Shown here: piece after piece, positions 26,210 through 37,100 of the stretch
How the letters are laid out: every line of letters starts with the position of its first letter
Position numbering within the stretch: position 1 is the stretch's first letter
From: Gammaproteobacteria bacterium
GTDB taxonomy: Bacteria > Pseudomonadota > Gammaproteobacteria > DSM-16500
Assembly (NCBI GenBank): GCA_013816845.1
Contig: JACDDU010000004.1
Location: forward strand, 310,001-374,000
DNA length: 64,000 bases
Reading direction: 5' to 3'
Notes under the pieces: generated by a model
The model's input: only the letters and a program-made list of their open reading frames with translations
The model's database searches: none
Told to the model about the DNA's origin: nothing
Made by a program: the position numbers and the translations under genes

Positions 26210-27646
26210 ATGCTGATACCTGTCATTTTATCCGGCGGCGCTGGAACCCGTTTATGGCCCCTCTCACGTGTGCTCCATCCCAAACCATTTTTGAAAATGC
26301 CTGATGGGAATAGTTTATTGCATAAAACATTTGAGCGGGCTTGCAGCCTGCCTGATGTGACTGAAATCATAACGATTACAAATAAAGATTATTATCTTAA
26401 GAGCATGCCTGAGTATGCCAAATTTATTTGTGCCGAGCATCTACGACCCAAGCAAAGTTTTTTACTTGAACCCTTTGGAAAAAACACTGCTTCTGCAAGT
26501 GCGCTTGCTTTACTTAAAGTCCTTGAAACGTATGGGGAGGAAGCAATCTTAATTGTTTTGCCTGCAGATCATTTAATTGTTGATATTCAAGCCTTTCAGA
26601 CGGTATGTCATCAAGCAATTTTTTCTGCGCAAAGTGGTTACTTGGTTACCATTGGAATTAAACCTTCGCACGCAGAAACTGGTTTTGGCTACATAGAATG
26701 TGGACGTGATTTAGATGACCAAAAAGTTTTTTCGGTTAAACGGTTCGTTGAAAAACCTAATCTTGAGATAGCCAAACAATTTTTCGCAGGCCAACAACAC
26801 TTATGGAATTCAGGTATTTTTTGTTTTCAAGTCAAAACGTTAATGAAAGAATTTCAACAACTTGCCCCCACCATTTTAGAAAAAGCAATAGAGTGCTGGC
26901 ACCATGTAAAACGGGGTGACAATAATACTTTTCAATTTGACCCCGTCCAATTTGAAAAGTTAGAAGACATTTCACTTGATTATGCTGTCCTTGAAAAATC
27001 AAAAAAAATAGTTGTGGTTCCCGGTGCATTTGATTGGCAGGATATTGGCTCATGGTCCGCTTATAAAAATTTACATGCTGCAGACGAACAGGGCAATGCA
27101 GTCGTTGGGGATGCCTTAATGATTGACTCCCATAATACCTATATCCATAGTGATAAATTAGTTGCAGCCATTGGTTTACGCAATTTAGTCGTTATCGATA
27201 CGAAAGATGCCTTACTTATTTCAGAACTTAATCGTTCGCAAGAAGTCAAAAATGTAGTTCAAATGCTACGTAAGCAATCACACGAAACTTATTTTCAACA
27301 TTTAACCGTTGAAAGACCGTGGGGTTCATACTCCATACTTGATCAGGGTGAAAATTTTAAAGTTAAGCGCATTAGCGTGCATCCCGGTGCCTCATTATCA
27401 TTGCAATCACATGTTCATCGATGCGAACACTGGGTTATCGTGGAAGGTGAGGCGACTATCATTAATGGTGAGGAAATTACAATATTAACAAAAAATAAAT
27501 CCGTTTACATACCGCAAAATAATAAACACCGAATCACCAATTCAGCAGATGAAGAATTAGTGTTGATTGAGGTTCAGGTCGGTGATTATTTGGGCGAAGA
27601 TGATATTAAACGTTACGATGATTTATACGGACGGGTTACAGTTTAA
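26210..27646 (+). CDS. algA: Bifunctional mannose-1-phosphate guanylyltransferase / mannose-6-phosphate isomerase
   Basis: About 478 residues from the ATG at 26210, which has CGGA 6 nt upstream; the ATG at 26204 overlaps that site. The N-terminal nucleotidyltransferase starts IPVILSGGAGTRLWPLSR and has FVEKP. The C-terminal type II phosphomannose isomerase cupin has RPWGSY and the zinc motif LQSHVHRCEHW. It makes mannose-1-phosphate-ready substrate and then GDP-mannose, feeding AlgD. It is transcribed divergently from the algD operon across a 160-nt gap that must hold both promoters. Homologues also serve other GDP-sugar pathways (XanB, ManC), but the neighbours support AlgA. Confidence 0.9.
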   Translation: MLIPVILSGGAGTRLWPLSRVLHPKPFLKMPDGNSLLHKTFERACSLPDVTEIITITNKDYYLKSMPEYAKFICAEHLRPKQSFLLEPFGKNTASASALALLKVLETYGEEAILIVLPADHLIVDIQAFQTVCHQAIFSAQSGYLVTIGIKPSHAETGFGYIECGRDLDDQKVFSVKRFVEKPNLEIAKQFFAGQQHLWNSGIFCFQVKTLMKEFQQLAPTILEKAIECWHHVKRGDNNTFQFDPVQFEKLEDISLDYAVLEKSKKIVVVPGAFDWQDIGSWSAYKNLHAADEQGNAVVGDALMIDSHNTYIHSDKLVAAIGLRNLVVIDTKDALLISELNRSQEVKNVVQMLRKQSHETYFQHLTVERPWGSYSILDQGENFKVKRISVHPGASLSLQSHVHRCEHWVIVEGEATIINGEEITILTKNKSVYIPQNNKHRITNSADEELVLIEVQVGDYLGEDDIKRYDDLYGRVTV

Positions 27647-27684
27647 AAAAAATGGGTTGGTTATAAGACATTATAACCAACCCA
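27645..27684 (-). terminator. Rho-independent terminator after epimerase copy 2
   Basis: A perfect 14-bp stem (tgggttggttataa) with a 4-nt loop. On the minus strand it is followed by eight T residues, which overlap the algA stop codon. It should stop transcription of the minus-strand epimerase gene and may also act on algA. Confidence 0.8.
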
Positions 27685-27705
27685 ATTGTATTACCCTGTT
27701 ACTAC

Positions 27706-29349
27706 TTATACTTCGTTATCCTTAGCTACAGAGTGAGGCCCCATCAAACGAATAGGCTTTTTAATGTTATGCAAAGTATTATTAACAACTTCGTTATAAT
27801 CATTCATTGCATCATGCTCCACAATACCAAATTTATAGGCTGTTAATGCTGAAGTGCGAAGGTAATTGTTCCAAATTTTATTTTGGGTGGAATAAACGGA
27901 ATGATCACCTGATAAATTGATGCCACCGTACTCGCCCTCTTTTACGCGTGAGTTATCAGCTAATTCATTTTCGATAATTTGATTAGTTGATGCAGCTCGA
28001 AAATGAATACCATACCAGCCGTTAAACTTGATTGTGTTTTTCTCAATTCTTGTATTACTACTACGATATACATAAACCCCATTCTTACCATTATGATTTA
28101 AAGTATTTTCCTTCAATTGGTTATCATTTGAAGTTCGATACAAATCAGCTCCGGGTTGTATGGTAATCCCGTTCACTTCATTATTGGTAATGACATTATT
28201 TTTTATAACATTCTTTATCGATTCCGCGACAATATTCACCCCATGTCGACCGTTAGCATCGATAATGTTATCTCTAATAGTTGAATCAGTAGTTTTTTCA
28301 AAAATAATTCCATCTTGTCCATTATGATCAATAAGAGAATCTTTAATGGTCAGATGCACAGTTGCGCTTGCTAAATTATTTTTAACTAAAGGAGTTGTTT
28401 CATAGATACTTTCATGCGGATCTAAGCCATAGCGAGGAAAATCATGCGCGCGTATATCTTCAAAACTACTATCAGCATAAGTTCCGTAATTGCCAACACT
28501 GGTAATAAAAAATGGATTGCCGACTTTATTGCCATCCAAAACCATATGCATGAAATGTTGATTAGAGAAATGGTCTTTAGCATGATTCTTACTGTCTTCA
28601 ATAAAACGTGAACGGATTAAGCCTGCACCTTCAAGTTTGGCTTGATCAACAAGCTTCAAGACTGTACTCCAACCTGTGCCCATTAAAGTAAGATTGTCTA
28701 CCGTCGCTTTGATATTGTTATTAATACTGTAGGTACCGGGTCTTAGTAGTACGCGTCCTCCTCCTAAATTACCAATCCATTGGATCGCTTGATTAATCGC
28801 TTTATTATCATGACGGCCCGTTGCAATAATTTGAGGTTTGCCGACTTTGACACTATTGCTTGCAGCAACAACAATCGTATTAGGGGCATTGTCAGGAATG
28901 AGATTGAGGGTATAACTTGAATCGCTTACTCGGTATATATCGCCAGGAATAACATCAGCGGGTTCGACATGTACAAAGAAATAGCCAGGTTGTAAAGGAA
29001 GAACGACAGCACCATCCGTTGTGCCGCTTTCAGAAGGACTATTCCACTTTGTGCCGCGATTCGTTGATTTACCAATCACCACACCTTTACTATCCAGAAT
29101 CTCCACCGTATAACCAGCACTTAAGCCATTAAAAAAAACACTAACTGGCGTTGCATAAGGAATTTTAAACTTATAATAATTTTCACCTTTATTTTTTACT
29201 GTTTGTAGATTCGTTAAACTTCCTAAGTCTTCATATGCATGGTGAATGGGAGTTGCGAATAAGGCTTGCGAAAATAAAAAGGGCGCACAAATAATTATTG
29301 TACTTCGCATTACACTGCTAGACCTCAATGGATTGAGAATTTTTTTCAT
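27706..29349 (-). CDS. Mannuronan C5-epimerase, AlgE A-module type (copy 2)
   Basis: A 547-residue paralogue of the epimerase at 20884-22449. It has a signal peptide (about 1-32, cleavage near ALFA), a beta-rich N-terminal domain (about 40-155) and a beta-helix. The catalytic motif YGLDPHE is at 307-313 with Asp310, followed by DGIIFEK and NGRHGVN. The shared pattern NQHFMHM-LDGNK before the active site shows common descent with copy 1. AAGGGA lies 5 nt before the ATG. It has its own terminator and is flanked by algA and alg8, each on the other strand. Two epimerases could give different guluronate patterns, as in Azotobacter. Confidence 0.78.
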   Translation of the reverse strand: MKKILNPLRSSSVMRSTIIICAPFLFSQALFATPIHHAYEDLGSLTNLQTVKNKGENYYKFKIPYATPVSVFFNGLSAGYTVEILDSKGVVIGKSTNRGTKWNSPSESGTTDGAVVLPLQPGYFFVHVEPADVIPGDIYRVSDSSYTLNLIPDNAPNTIVVAASNSVKVGKPQIIATGRHDNKAINQAIQWIGNLGGGRVLLRPGTYSINNNIKATVDNLTLMGTGWSTVLKLVDQAKLEGAGLIRSRFIEDSKNHAKDHFSNQHFMHMVLDGNKVGNPFFITSVGNYGTYADSSFEDIRAHDFPRYGLDPHESIYETTPLVKNNLASATVHLTIKDSLIDHNGQDGIIFEKTTDSTIRDNIIDANGRHGVNIVAESIKNVIKNNVITNNEVNGITIQPGADLYRTSNDNQLKENTLNHNGKNGVYVYRSSNTRIEKNTIKFNGWYGIHFRAASTNQIIENELADNSRVKEGEYGGINLSGDHSVYSTQNKIWNNYLRTSALTAYKFGIVEHDAMNDYNEVVNNTLHNIKKPIRLMGPHSVAKDNEV

Positions 29350-29529
29350 ATAAGTCCCTTCCTTGGTTTAGAATAGAGGATTGTAGCGATCTGTCTGATA
29401 CGATCAACAGTATCATATAATTTAGCAAGAATATTCCGCTGTTCCAAATGAATTGATTAAATACAACGAAACAACCGACTTTAATAAAATTTGCTAAATG
29501 TCGGAAATAACAAGGATTTATTTAAAAAT

Positions 29530-31131
29530 ATGGACACGGAAAAATTTTTAATTTCATCATTGCCAATGCGTGTCTTAAAAAAGCTTCGCGACCATACTAT
29601 AAACAAAATTGCTTTTTCTTGGAGAGATTTATTTTTCCTATATCTCTATATTGCAGCCCTTATCACCATTGTGATGCTGCTACCTACGCAAGCCACCCAT
29701 TATTATGATACCCGTACCGCTTTTATTGCCTTAGGCCTATTAGGAATTTGGCGATATAGTTGGTGGGGATTGCATGTTATTCGTTCTTTTATTTATGCAA
29801 AGTTCGTTTTTCCTCGACGTCGCTTATTAGCTAATCAGCTTTGGCAATCCGGTTGGCGGCCGACTGTGCTTTACATCATGATGACAACTTATAATGAATT
29901 GAAAGAAACGACTGAAAAAGTTTTAGATACGCTAGTCAATGAAAGTAAACATTTAAATATACCGATAAAATTATTTGTAGGAATTGGGTCGGAATATGAT
30001 CAACAGGTTATTACTGATTTTTTTTCGCGCGTAAAATCTGATTTTATAAATGTTAGATTTGTGCAACAAAAAATGCCTGGCAAACGATACGCCATAGGTG
30101 AAACCTTACGTAGTATGGTAGTCGATGGTTTGGCCGAAAATGATCCCGTTATTTTTATGGATGGTGATACTTACTTTACTGAAAATTCGATTACTCAATG
30201 TTTACCATTTTTTGAAATCTATCCTAAGCTACAGGCCCTTACAACACATGAACAAGCTATTGTTTATGGCGCCCCTCATTGGATGAAAAAGTGGTTGGAA
30301 ATGCGTTTTATTCAACGCCATTTTACGATGCAATCTTATGCTTTATCTAATAAAGTTTTAACATTAACTGGACGCATGTCGATGTTCCGCGGCAAACATT
30401 TATTGTCACCTGATTTCATTGAGATTATTGAACAGGATCATTTGCATCATTGGTTATGGGGACGTTATCGTTTTTTATCCGGTGATGATAAGAGTACGTG
30501 GTATTACTTATTAAAAGAAAAAGCTGAAATGTTTTATATTCCTGATGTAACCACCGTAACAATAGAAATCATTAAAGGCAACCCTTTGTCACGCATGCGA
30601 GAAAACTTACGACGCTGGAGTGGTAATACGCTTAGAAATGGTGCACGAGCGATTGCCTTAGGCCCGCAGACAGTGGGATTTTTTATTTGGTGGTGCATTG
30701 TCGATCAACGCATTGCCATGTGGAATATGCCAATTGGTTTGATGATTATTGCTCTAACTGCTTTAACAAAAAATATAAGTGTATTGTTAATTTATTTAAT
30801 TTGGATTGGATTTTCACGTTTATGTTTATCAACAGTGTTATTTTATTATGGCAAACGTATTGATATGTCTTTCCCGTTTATTATTTACTTTAATCAAATT
30901 ATGACGAGCTTTATAAAAATTTATATTCTTTTTCGCTTACCGCAACAACGCTGGCAAAATAGGGGAAATCAGCAAGCTGGCTTTGCGCAAACTCAGCAAT
31001 GGCCATGGCGGGATTGGGTAGCTAATTCATTGACCGTTTTTTATCTGTTATTATTTTTAGTTATTATTCTTCTTTATTTGGATATCATTTCACTTCCAAC
31101 TTTTACAGATATCAAAACAATATCACTTTAA
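29530..31131 (+). CDS. alg8: Alginate polymerase glycosyltransferase
   Basis: About 533 residues from the ATG at 29530 (AAGGA lies 13 nt upstream); an in-frame TTG at 29491 has no ribosome-binding site. It is a family-2 processive glycosyltransferase in the inner membrane. Hydrophobic passes occur near residues 35-80 and in the last third. The cytoplasmic core has MDGDT (about 210-214), TGRMSMFR (about 280), FLSGDDKSTW (about 316) and RRWSGNTLR. These match Pseudomonas Alg8 closely in order and sequence, as do DQRIAMW and IWIGFSRL later. It joins mannuronate from GDP-mannuronate into polymannuronate. Its stop codon overlaps the end of the convergent adhesin gene. Confidence 0.9.
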   Translation: MDTEKFLISSLPMRVLKKLRDHTINKIAFSWRDLFFLYLYIAALITIVMLLPTQATHYYDTRTAFIALGLLGIWRYSWWGLHVIRSFIYAKFVFPRRRLLANQLWQSGWRPTVLYIMMTTYNELKETTEKVLDTLVNESKHLNIPIKLFVGIGSEYDQQVITDFFSRVKSDFINVRFVQQKMPGKRYAIGETLRSMVVDGLAENDPVIFMDGDTYFTENSITQCLPFFEIYPKLQALTTHEQAIVYGAPHWMKKWLEMRFIQRHFTMQSYALSNKVLTLTGRMSMFRGKHLLSPDFIEIIEQDHLHHWLWGRYRFLSGDDKSTWYYLLKEKAEMFYIPDVTTVTIEIIKGNPLSRMRENLRRWSGNTLRNGARAIALGPQTVGFFIWWCIVDQRIAMWNMPIGLMIIALTALTKNISVLLIYLIWIGFSRLCLSTVLFYYGKRIDMSFPFIIYFNQIMTSFIKIYILFRLPQQRWQNRGNQQAGFAQTQQWPWRDWVANSLTVFYLLLFLVIILLYLDIISLPTFTDIKTISL

Positions 31132-34100
31132 AATCCACAAAGTGTAACGTCGGATGAAATTTTTACGCAAGAAGTTAAACCTTCTTTCACGGTATAGGGT
31201 TTGAACTTCATATTTTCGATCATCAGCATGCTTGTGGTTGGTGTAAGCCCAGTTAATCCTTGATTTGCAGGTGTATAATCTATTGGAAATACGACTTGGG
31301 CGGGCGCAAGAGAACTAGCTTCACTTGGTGTTATAACAGGCGTAGGTGTGGGAGGAGCCGGTGGTACGGGTGGAACAGGTGGAACGTCACTGAGAATATT
31401 ACCGGTTAAATTGGTGGGTTGATTGAGTGCATAATTACTAGCAGAAACGCCATCTAAGCTCAACCCAGATACTGTGACAGGAATGTCGTTGCCTACATCA
31501 GGATTAATAAAGTTGGCTAGATAATGATTGACATCTAACGTAACGGTATCACCGCTAAATACACCTATTAATTGCGCTGTTGAAGTTGCAAGCGTCGCAA
31601 GCGTTGTACCATTATAATATTTATCATTCACCGTAATGCCAATAACACTTAAAGGTGCTTGCGTAATATCTGCGATTAATCCTGAAGGTTGAGACACACT
31701 ATAATTAGAAGAACCGCTGCCATAAATTGTGTAACCGGTCGCAATGACTGATTTATTAATACCGGCATCTTGATTCACAAAATTACCTATAGCATTGAGG
31801 CTATCTAAATTGACGTTGTCGCCACCTATTACACCCGAAAGGGAAGCAGAGGTATTATTCAATACGGCGAGTGTGGTGGCATCATAAACTTTATTATTAG
31901 CAACCACGCCGGTAATGATTAAATCTTTCGCCGTGATATTGGCCGTTAAACCAGTTGGTTGTGATAACGCATAATTTGACGCATCACTACCCGTAATTGT
32001 ATAACCCATGGCAGTTACAGGTTTTGCAACCCCAACGTTTTTATCATTAAACGTAGCGGTGGAACTATCGCTATCTAAGTTGACAGTATCTCCCATCACA
32101 ACACCGGATAATGCAGAGCCAGTATTATTTAACGTTGCGATAGCGTTACCATCGTAAACTTTATTGTTAGCTAAAGCACCCGTAATCGTTAAATCTTTAG
32201 CAAAGATGGTTGCTGTTAAACCTGTGGGTTGAGAGAGCGCATAGTTGGATGCATCGATACCCGTAATCGTATAACCACTTGCGGTAACTGGCTTTGCAAC
32301 ACCGACATTTTTATTATTAAACGTACCCGTCGAACTATTACTATCTAAGTTGACCGCATCACCATCAACGACACCCGAGAGCGCAGAACTGGTATTGTTT
32401 AACGTAGCGGTCGTATTACCATCATAAATTTTGTTATTCGCTACCGCACCGGTAATCGTTAAATCTTTAGCAAAGATGGTTGCTGTTAAACCCGTGGGTT
32501 GAGAGAGTGCATAGTTGGATGCATCGCTACCCGTAATCGTATAACCTATAGCGGTTACAGGTTTTGCAACGCCAACATTTTTATTATTGAAGGTGGCGGT
32601 TGAACTATTACTATCTAAGTTAACCGTATCACCATCAACAACACCGGAGAGTGCAGAACTGGCATTGTTTAACGTAGCGGTCGTATTACCATCATAAATT
32701 TTGTTATTCGCTACCGCACCGGTAATTGTCAAATCTTTTGCAAAAATGGTTGCTGTTAAACCCGTGGGTTGAGATAGCGCATAGTTGGATGCATCGCTAC
32801 CCGTAATCGTATAACCTATAGCGGTTACAGGTTTTGCAACGCCAATATTTTTATTATTGAAGGTGGCGGTTGAACTATTACTATCTAAGTTAACCGTATC
32901 ACCATCAACAACACCGGAAAGCGCAGAACTTGCATTGTTTAACGTAGCGGTCGTGTTACCATCATAAATTTTGTTATTCGCTAACGCACCGGTAATTGTC
33001 AAATCTTTCGCAAAAATGGTCGCAGTTAAACCCGTGGGTTGGGTAAGCGTGTAATTTGAAGCATCGCTGCCTGACAGTGCAAAATCCATTGCAGTTACTG
33101 CTTTCCCAAAGCCAACATTTTTGTTATTAAAAATCCCCGTTGCACTACTTGAATTAAGCGTTACTGTATCGCCGTCAACAACCCCTGAAAGCCCAGCTGA
33201 AGTAGTATTAAAGGTAGCAGTCGTATTCCCATCATAAATTTTATTATTAGCGACAACTCCGGTCGTCGTAAGATCTTTTGCTGTAATTGTACCAATATTT
33301 GCATTAGCGGAACTTGCAGCAAGTTGATAACCATACACCGTCGCAGCTCCGTTTGTTGCACTTGCAATCGCAATTCCTGTAACCGCAACATTTTTATTGG
33401 TGCCAACATTCTTATTATCATAATTACCATTGACTGGATTGTTAAGGGTAACAGTATCGCCATTAATCGAACCCGTGCTTGAATAATTTGCGCCAGCGAG
33501 TGTTGCAGCCGTGGTGCCATCATATACCTTCGTAACATTACCTATAAGAGATGCAGTGATCACCGGTGCTATAGAATATAAGACACCATTGCCAGTGCCA
33601 AGGACGCTCGTTGAATTATAAATCGCATTATATTGTTTGAAGTTATAAGTCAGGCCGCCGAGCGTGTCGTTGGATGGGTCTACAGTCCAAAGAAGATAGT
33701 TACCACTTGCTGCTGTGAGTGCATTGCTTCCAACATTGTTTATGAAACTTTGTCCAGCGAGAACAATTGCATTACCATTTCCAGAAGCGATAATGCCTGA
33801 ATTCAAAATGAGGCCGGCATTACTTGCATTAAGCGTGACGGTACCAGCGGATATACCATTAATTGTTCCTATATCATCTGTTATCGAATCGATCGATAAA
33901 GCATGGGTCGTACTGGTTAGACTCAAGTTGCCCGTTACATTGCCCGCTAAAGTTTGCGGTAAAATGTTATTGCTATTTAAGGTAATATTTCCGCCAGAAC
34001 GTAACGCTAATTTTGCATTACTTGTTCCTAAATTAATGACACCGCCTTGCGTTATATCACCACTTGCTTGCAATGTTAAGACGCCATTGGTTGCAAAATT

Positions 34101-37100
34101 TGCGCCAGGTGTCCAAGCATTCACGGCAATACTATTTACCCCACTATTTCCGATCCGTACATTCGTTGCACGTACATCACTCAATGCGCCACTTGATAAT
34201 AAAAGATCCCCAGCAGCACCGGCAATACCAATAATTTTATTAGCCGTTCCTGGCTGCAATATCACGGTTCCAGCAAGACCTGCGCCGGTACCCGTGCCAC
34301 CAATCTGTGAAGGCGTTGCACCACCGGCTAAGCTCATGGCATCCGCACTGAGGGTAATTTTGCCTGTTGAAAGTAATTGTGAAGCATTACCTAGTGTTAA
34401 CGTACCTGCTCCTGCATTCGCGATTAAATCACCGCTACCAGCATTCACAACCGTGGAAGCTGCTTGTGTAACGCCTACACCGGTTAACGAAATGGTGCTA
34501 CCACCCGTTGCTTGGATCCCACCATTTATCGTAAGTAAGCCACCCGCAGCAATTGTAACGGCATTCGTAAGTGTTCCTAAATTAAGGGGTCCTGTCATAT
34601 TAAGTGCAGATGTTGTAACAAGACTGAAAGCTCCACCGCGTGTAATAGAACCTAAAGTTGCAATGCTGTTACTAGCATTATTGAGTGTTATGGCATTCGT
34701 GGTATTGCCAATTAATGTACCTGTGCTAACTGAGGTAGCTGCAGTTTGAGTCACAGCGCCGGTAATATTACCTGTACCTAATACAACTGTGCCTGAATTA
34801 ACAGTAATGTTTCCCAATGCTAATGATGTGGCGTTCAGAAAACGTAATGCACTTGCTGTGGCGTTCGTATTGGTTAACAACCCAGCAAATTGCATGGCTC
34901 CGCCTCCGCCTGACATAGTAATCGTGCCGCTATTAGAATTAACCGTGCCACTGGTTTGCGTAATACCATTACCGGTTAAACTAATATTATTTGCTCCTGA
35001 GGTTAGAATATTATTAGCAAGCGTTAGTAAGCCAGTCGTTGTAATGGAAAGTGCATTGTTAACAACGCCTGTCGCAATTGCACCATTTACACTTAATGCA
35101 CCTGTATTGTTAATAGTAAGTGCACCACCGCGCGTTATCGCACCAAGTGAGGCAATGGTATTAGGCGTATTTCCTAAATTAATACTGCTTGATGTATTAG
35201 CTGATAAACTATTAACTGCAAGTGTCGTGGATGCATTTTGCGTAACAGCTCCGCTTACGTTCCCAACACCCAATACTAAGCCTCCAGATGCTGCGCTTAT
35301 ATTACCTAAAGCGATAGTTGATGCATTCGCTAATTGAATGGCACTTGTTGTAGCGTTCGAGGAAGTTAATGTTCCTGAATTAAGTTGCATACTACTACCA
35401 CCACCATTAATTGAAATGGTTCCAGAACCGGAATTAACATTCGTTCCATTAGATTGACTCACGCCTGTTCCAGTTAAGGAAATATTATTGTTAGTCGTTG
35501 CAATACTTTGCGCAATCGTAAGTGATCCACCTGCACCCGATGCGTTTAAGGTAACAGCACCTGGTGTCGTAATCCCATTTACATTACCCATATCATCCGA
35601 ACCATTACTGACCGTTAATGCATTCGTCGATGCATTTGTTAATGAAAAAGCGCCATTGGTTTTAGAAGCAAGAATATTAGAAAATTTATTACTGGTATTT
35701 GTTAAAATAACATCGCCTGTACCGCGCACTAATAATTTAGCATTACTATTTGTTTTAATATCAATAGCAGCTGCCTGAGTAATGCCGCCTGCAGCTAAAG
35801 TTAACGTGTTGGAAAGATACGTGCTACTCGTAGTCCAAGGTGTGCCTGCAGATGCAACCGCCATGGCTCCGGCATTAACATTGCCTAATCTTAAATTGGT
35901 TGCGCGTAACGTTCCTAACACCGTACTTGAAATATTAAGTGCACCTGCACCGCCTGCAACCCCAATGGTTGTGCCGATACTGCCTGGCTCAATGATTAAC
36001 GTTGAAGCGGTTCCTGCACCGGCACCCGTACCACCAATTTGACTGCCACTATTAACTGCCAAAGCATCGGCAATAATATCGATGGTTGATCCTGTATAAA
36101 CTTTCGAACCATTATTCGTTGTAAATGTACCTGTACCCGCATTTAAAGTAATGTTGCCGTAAGTGCCATCGATAACAGAACTGCCGCCTTGAGAAATACC
36201 TGTGCCCGTTAACAACATGGTGCCGTTATTGGTTGATAAATTATGGTTAATGGTAAGTAATCCGGAAGCATATAAAGTTAAAGTATTACTATTTGTTGAT
36301 AATGCGCCGGCAGTTGTTAAAGTGCCGCCATTACTTCTTAATGTTAAGCCCGCAGAACCTACAGCAAGGGCTGAAGCTGGTAATGTAAGTGTGCCACTTG
36401 AAGTCACAGAAAAAGGTGTATTCGCGTTAAGCGTGGGTGTTGCCAGGGTAATATCGCCGGTATTGGAAATCGTAATACCACCTTGACCCCCGGTAAGCGT
36501 CAATATTCCGCCATTGCTTACCGTTGTAATGGGAAGCGAATTGTTACCAATTGAACTTGATCCAGACGTTGGAACAGCGAAAGTAAAACTACCATTTGTA
36601 CCAGCATTAATACTGGTACTTGCAACTTGCTGAATGGAACCACCTGTCGTATTACCGCCCGTTGCAGTGGTTGCGGTCACGCCACCACCGCTACCCGTTG
36701 AAACATTTCCGATATTGATTGAACCTGATCCACCACCTGCGGCATTAACAGCGATACTGACAGCACTGTTTGTAGTGTTATTTGTAACTAAAGAACTTCC
36801 AGATGACATGGTAAATCCTTCACTACCCGAACCTTTCGTATTGGCTTGAATCGCAATCGCACCCGTACCACTTGTCACTGCTGCATTTAAATTAATATCG
36901 TTGCGAGAAATTATGTTAATACCATTGCTACCTGTATTGGTTAGCGCATAGGCATTAATACCACCTGGCGTTCCCCCTACTAAATTACCAATTTCTAAAT
37001 GAATAAGCCCCGTACCTGCATTAATTGAAACACCGCCTCCCATTGAAATTGAGCCCGCACCACCCGTGCGGAAGTTAATATCAGCATCAGCTTGATTTGC

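Noticed and set aside
33715-34749. Plus-strand ORF of 344 codons and several other long plus-strand ORFs inside the adhesin gene
   Set aside because: They are antisense to the repetitive adhesin, whose Gly/Asn/Thr/Ala-rich codons leave the reverse frame open. The products are Pro/Ala/Val-rich without starts supported by ribosome-binding sites.
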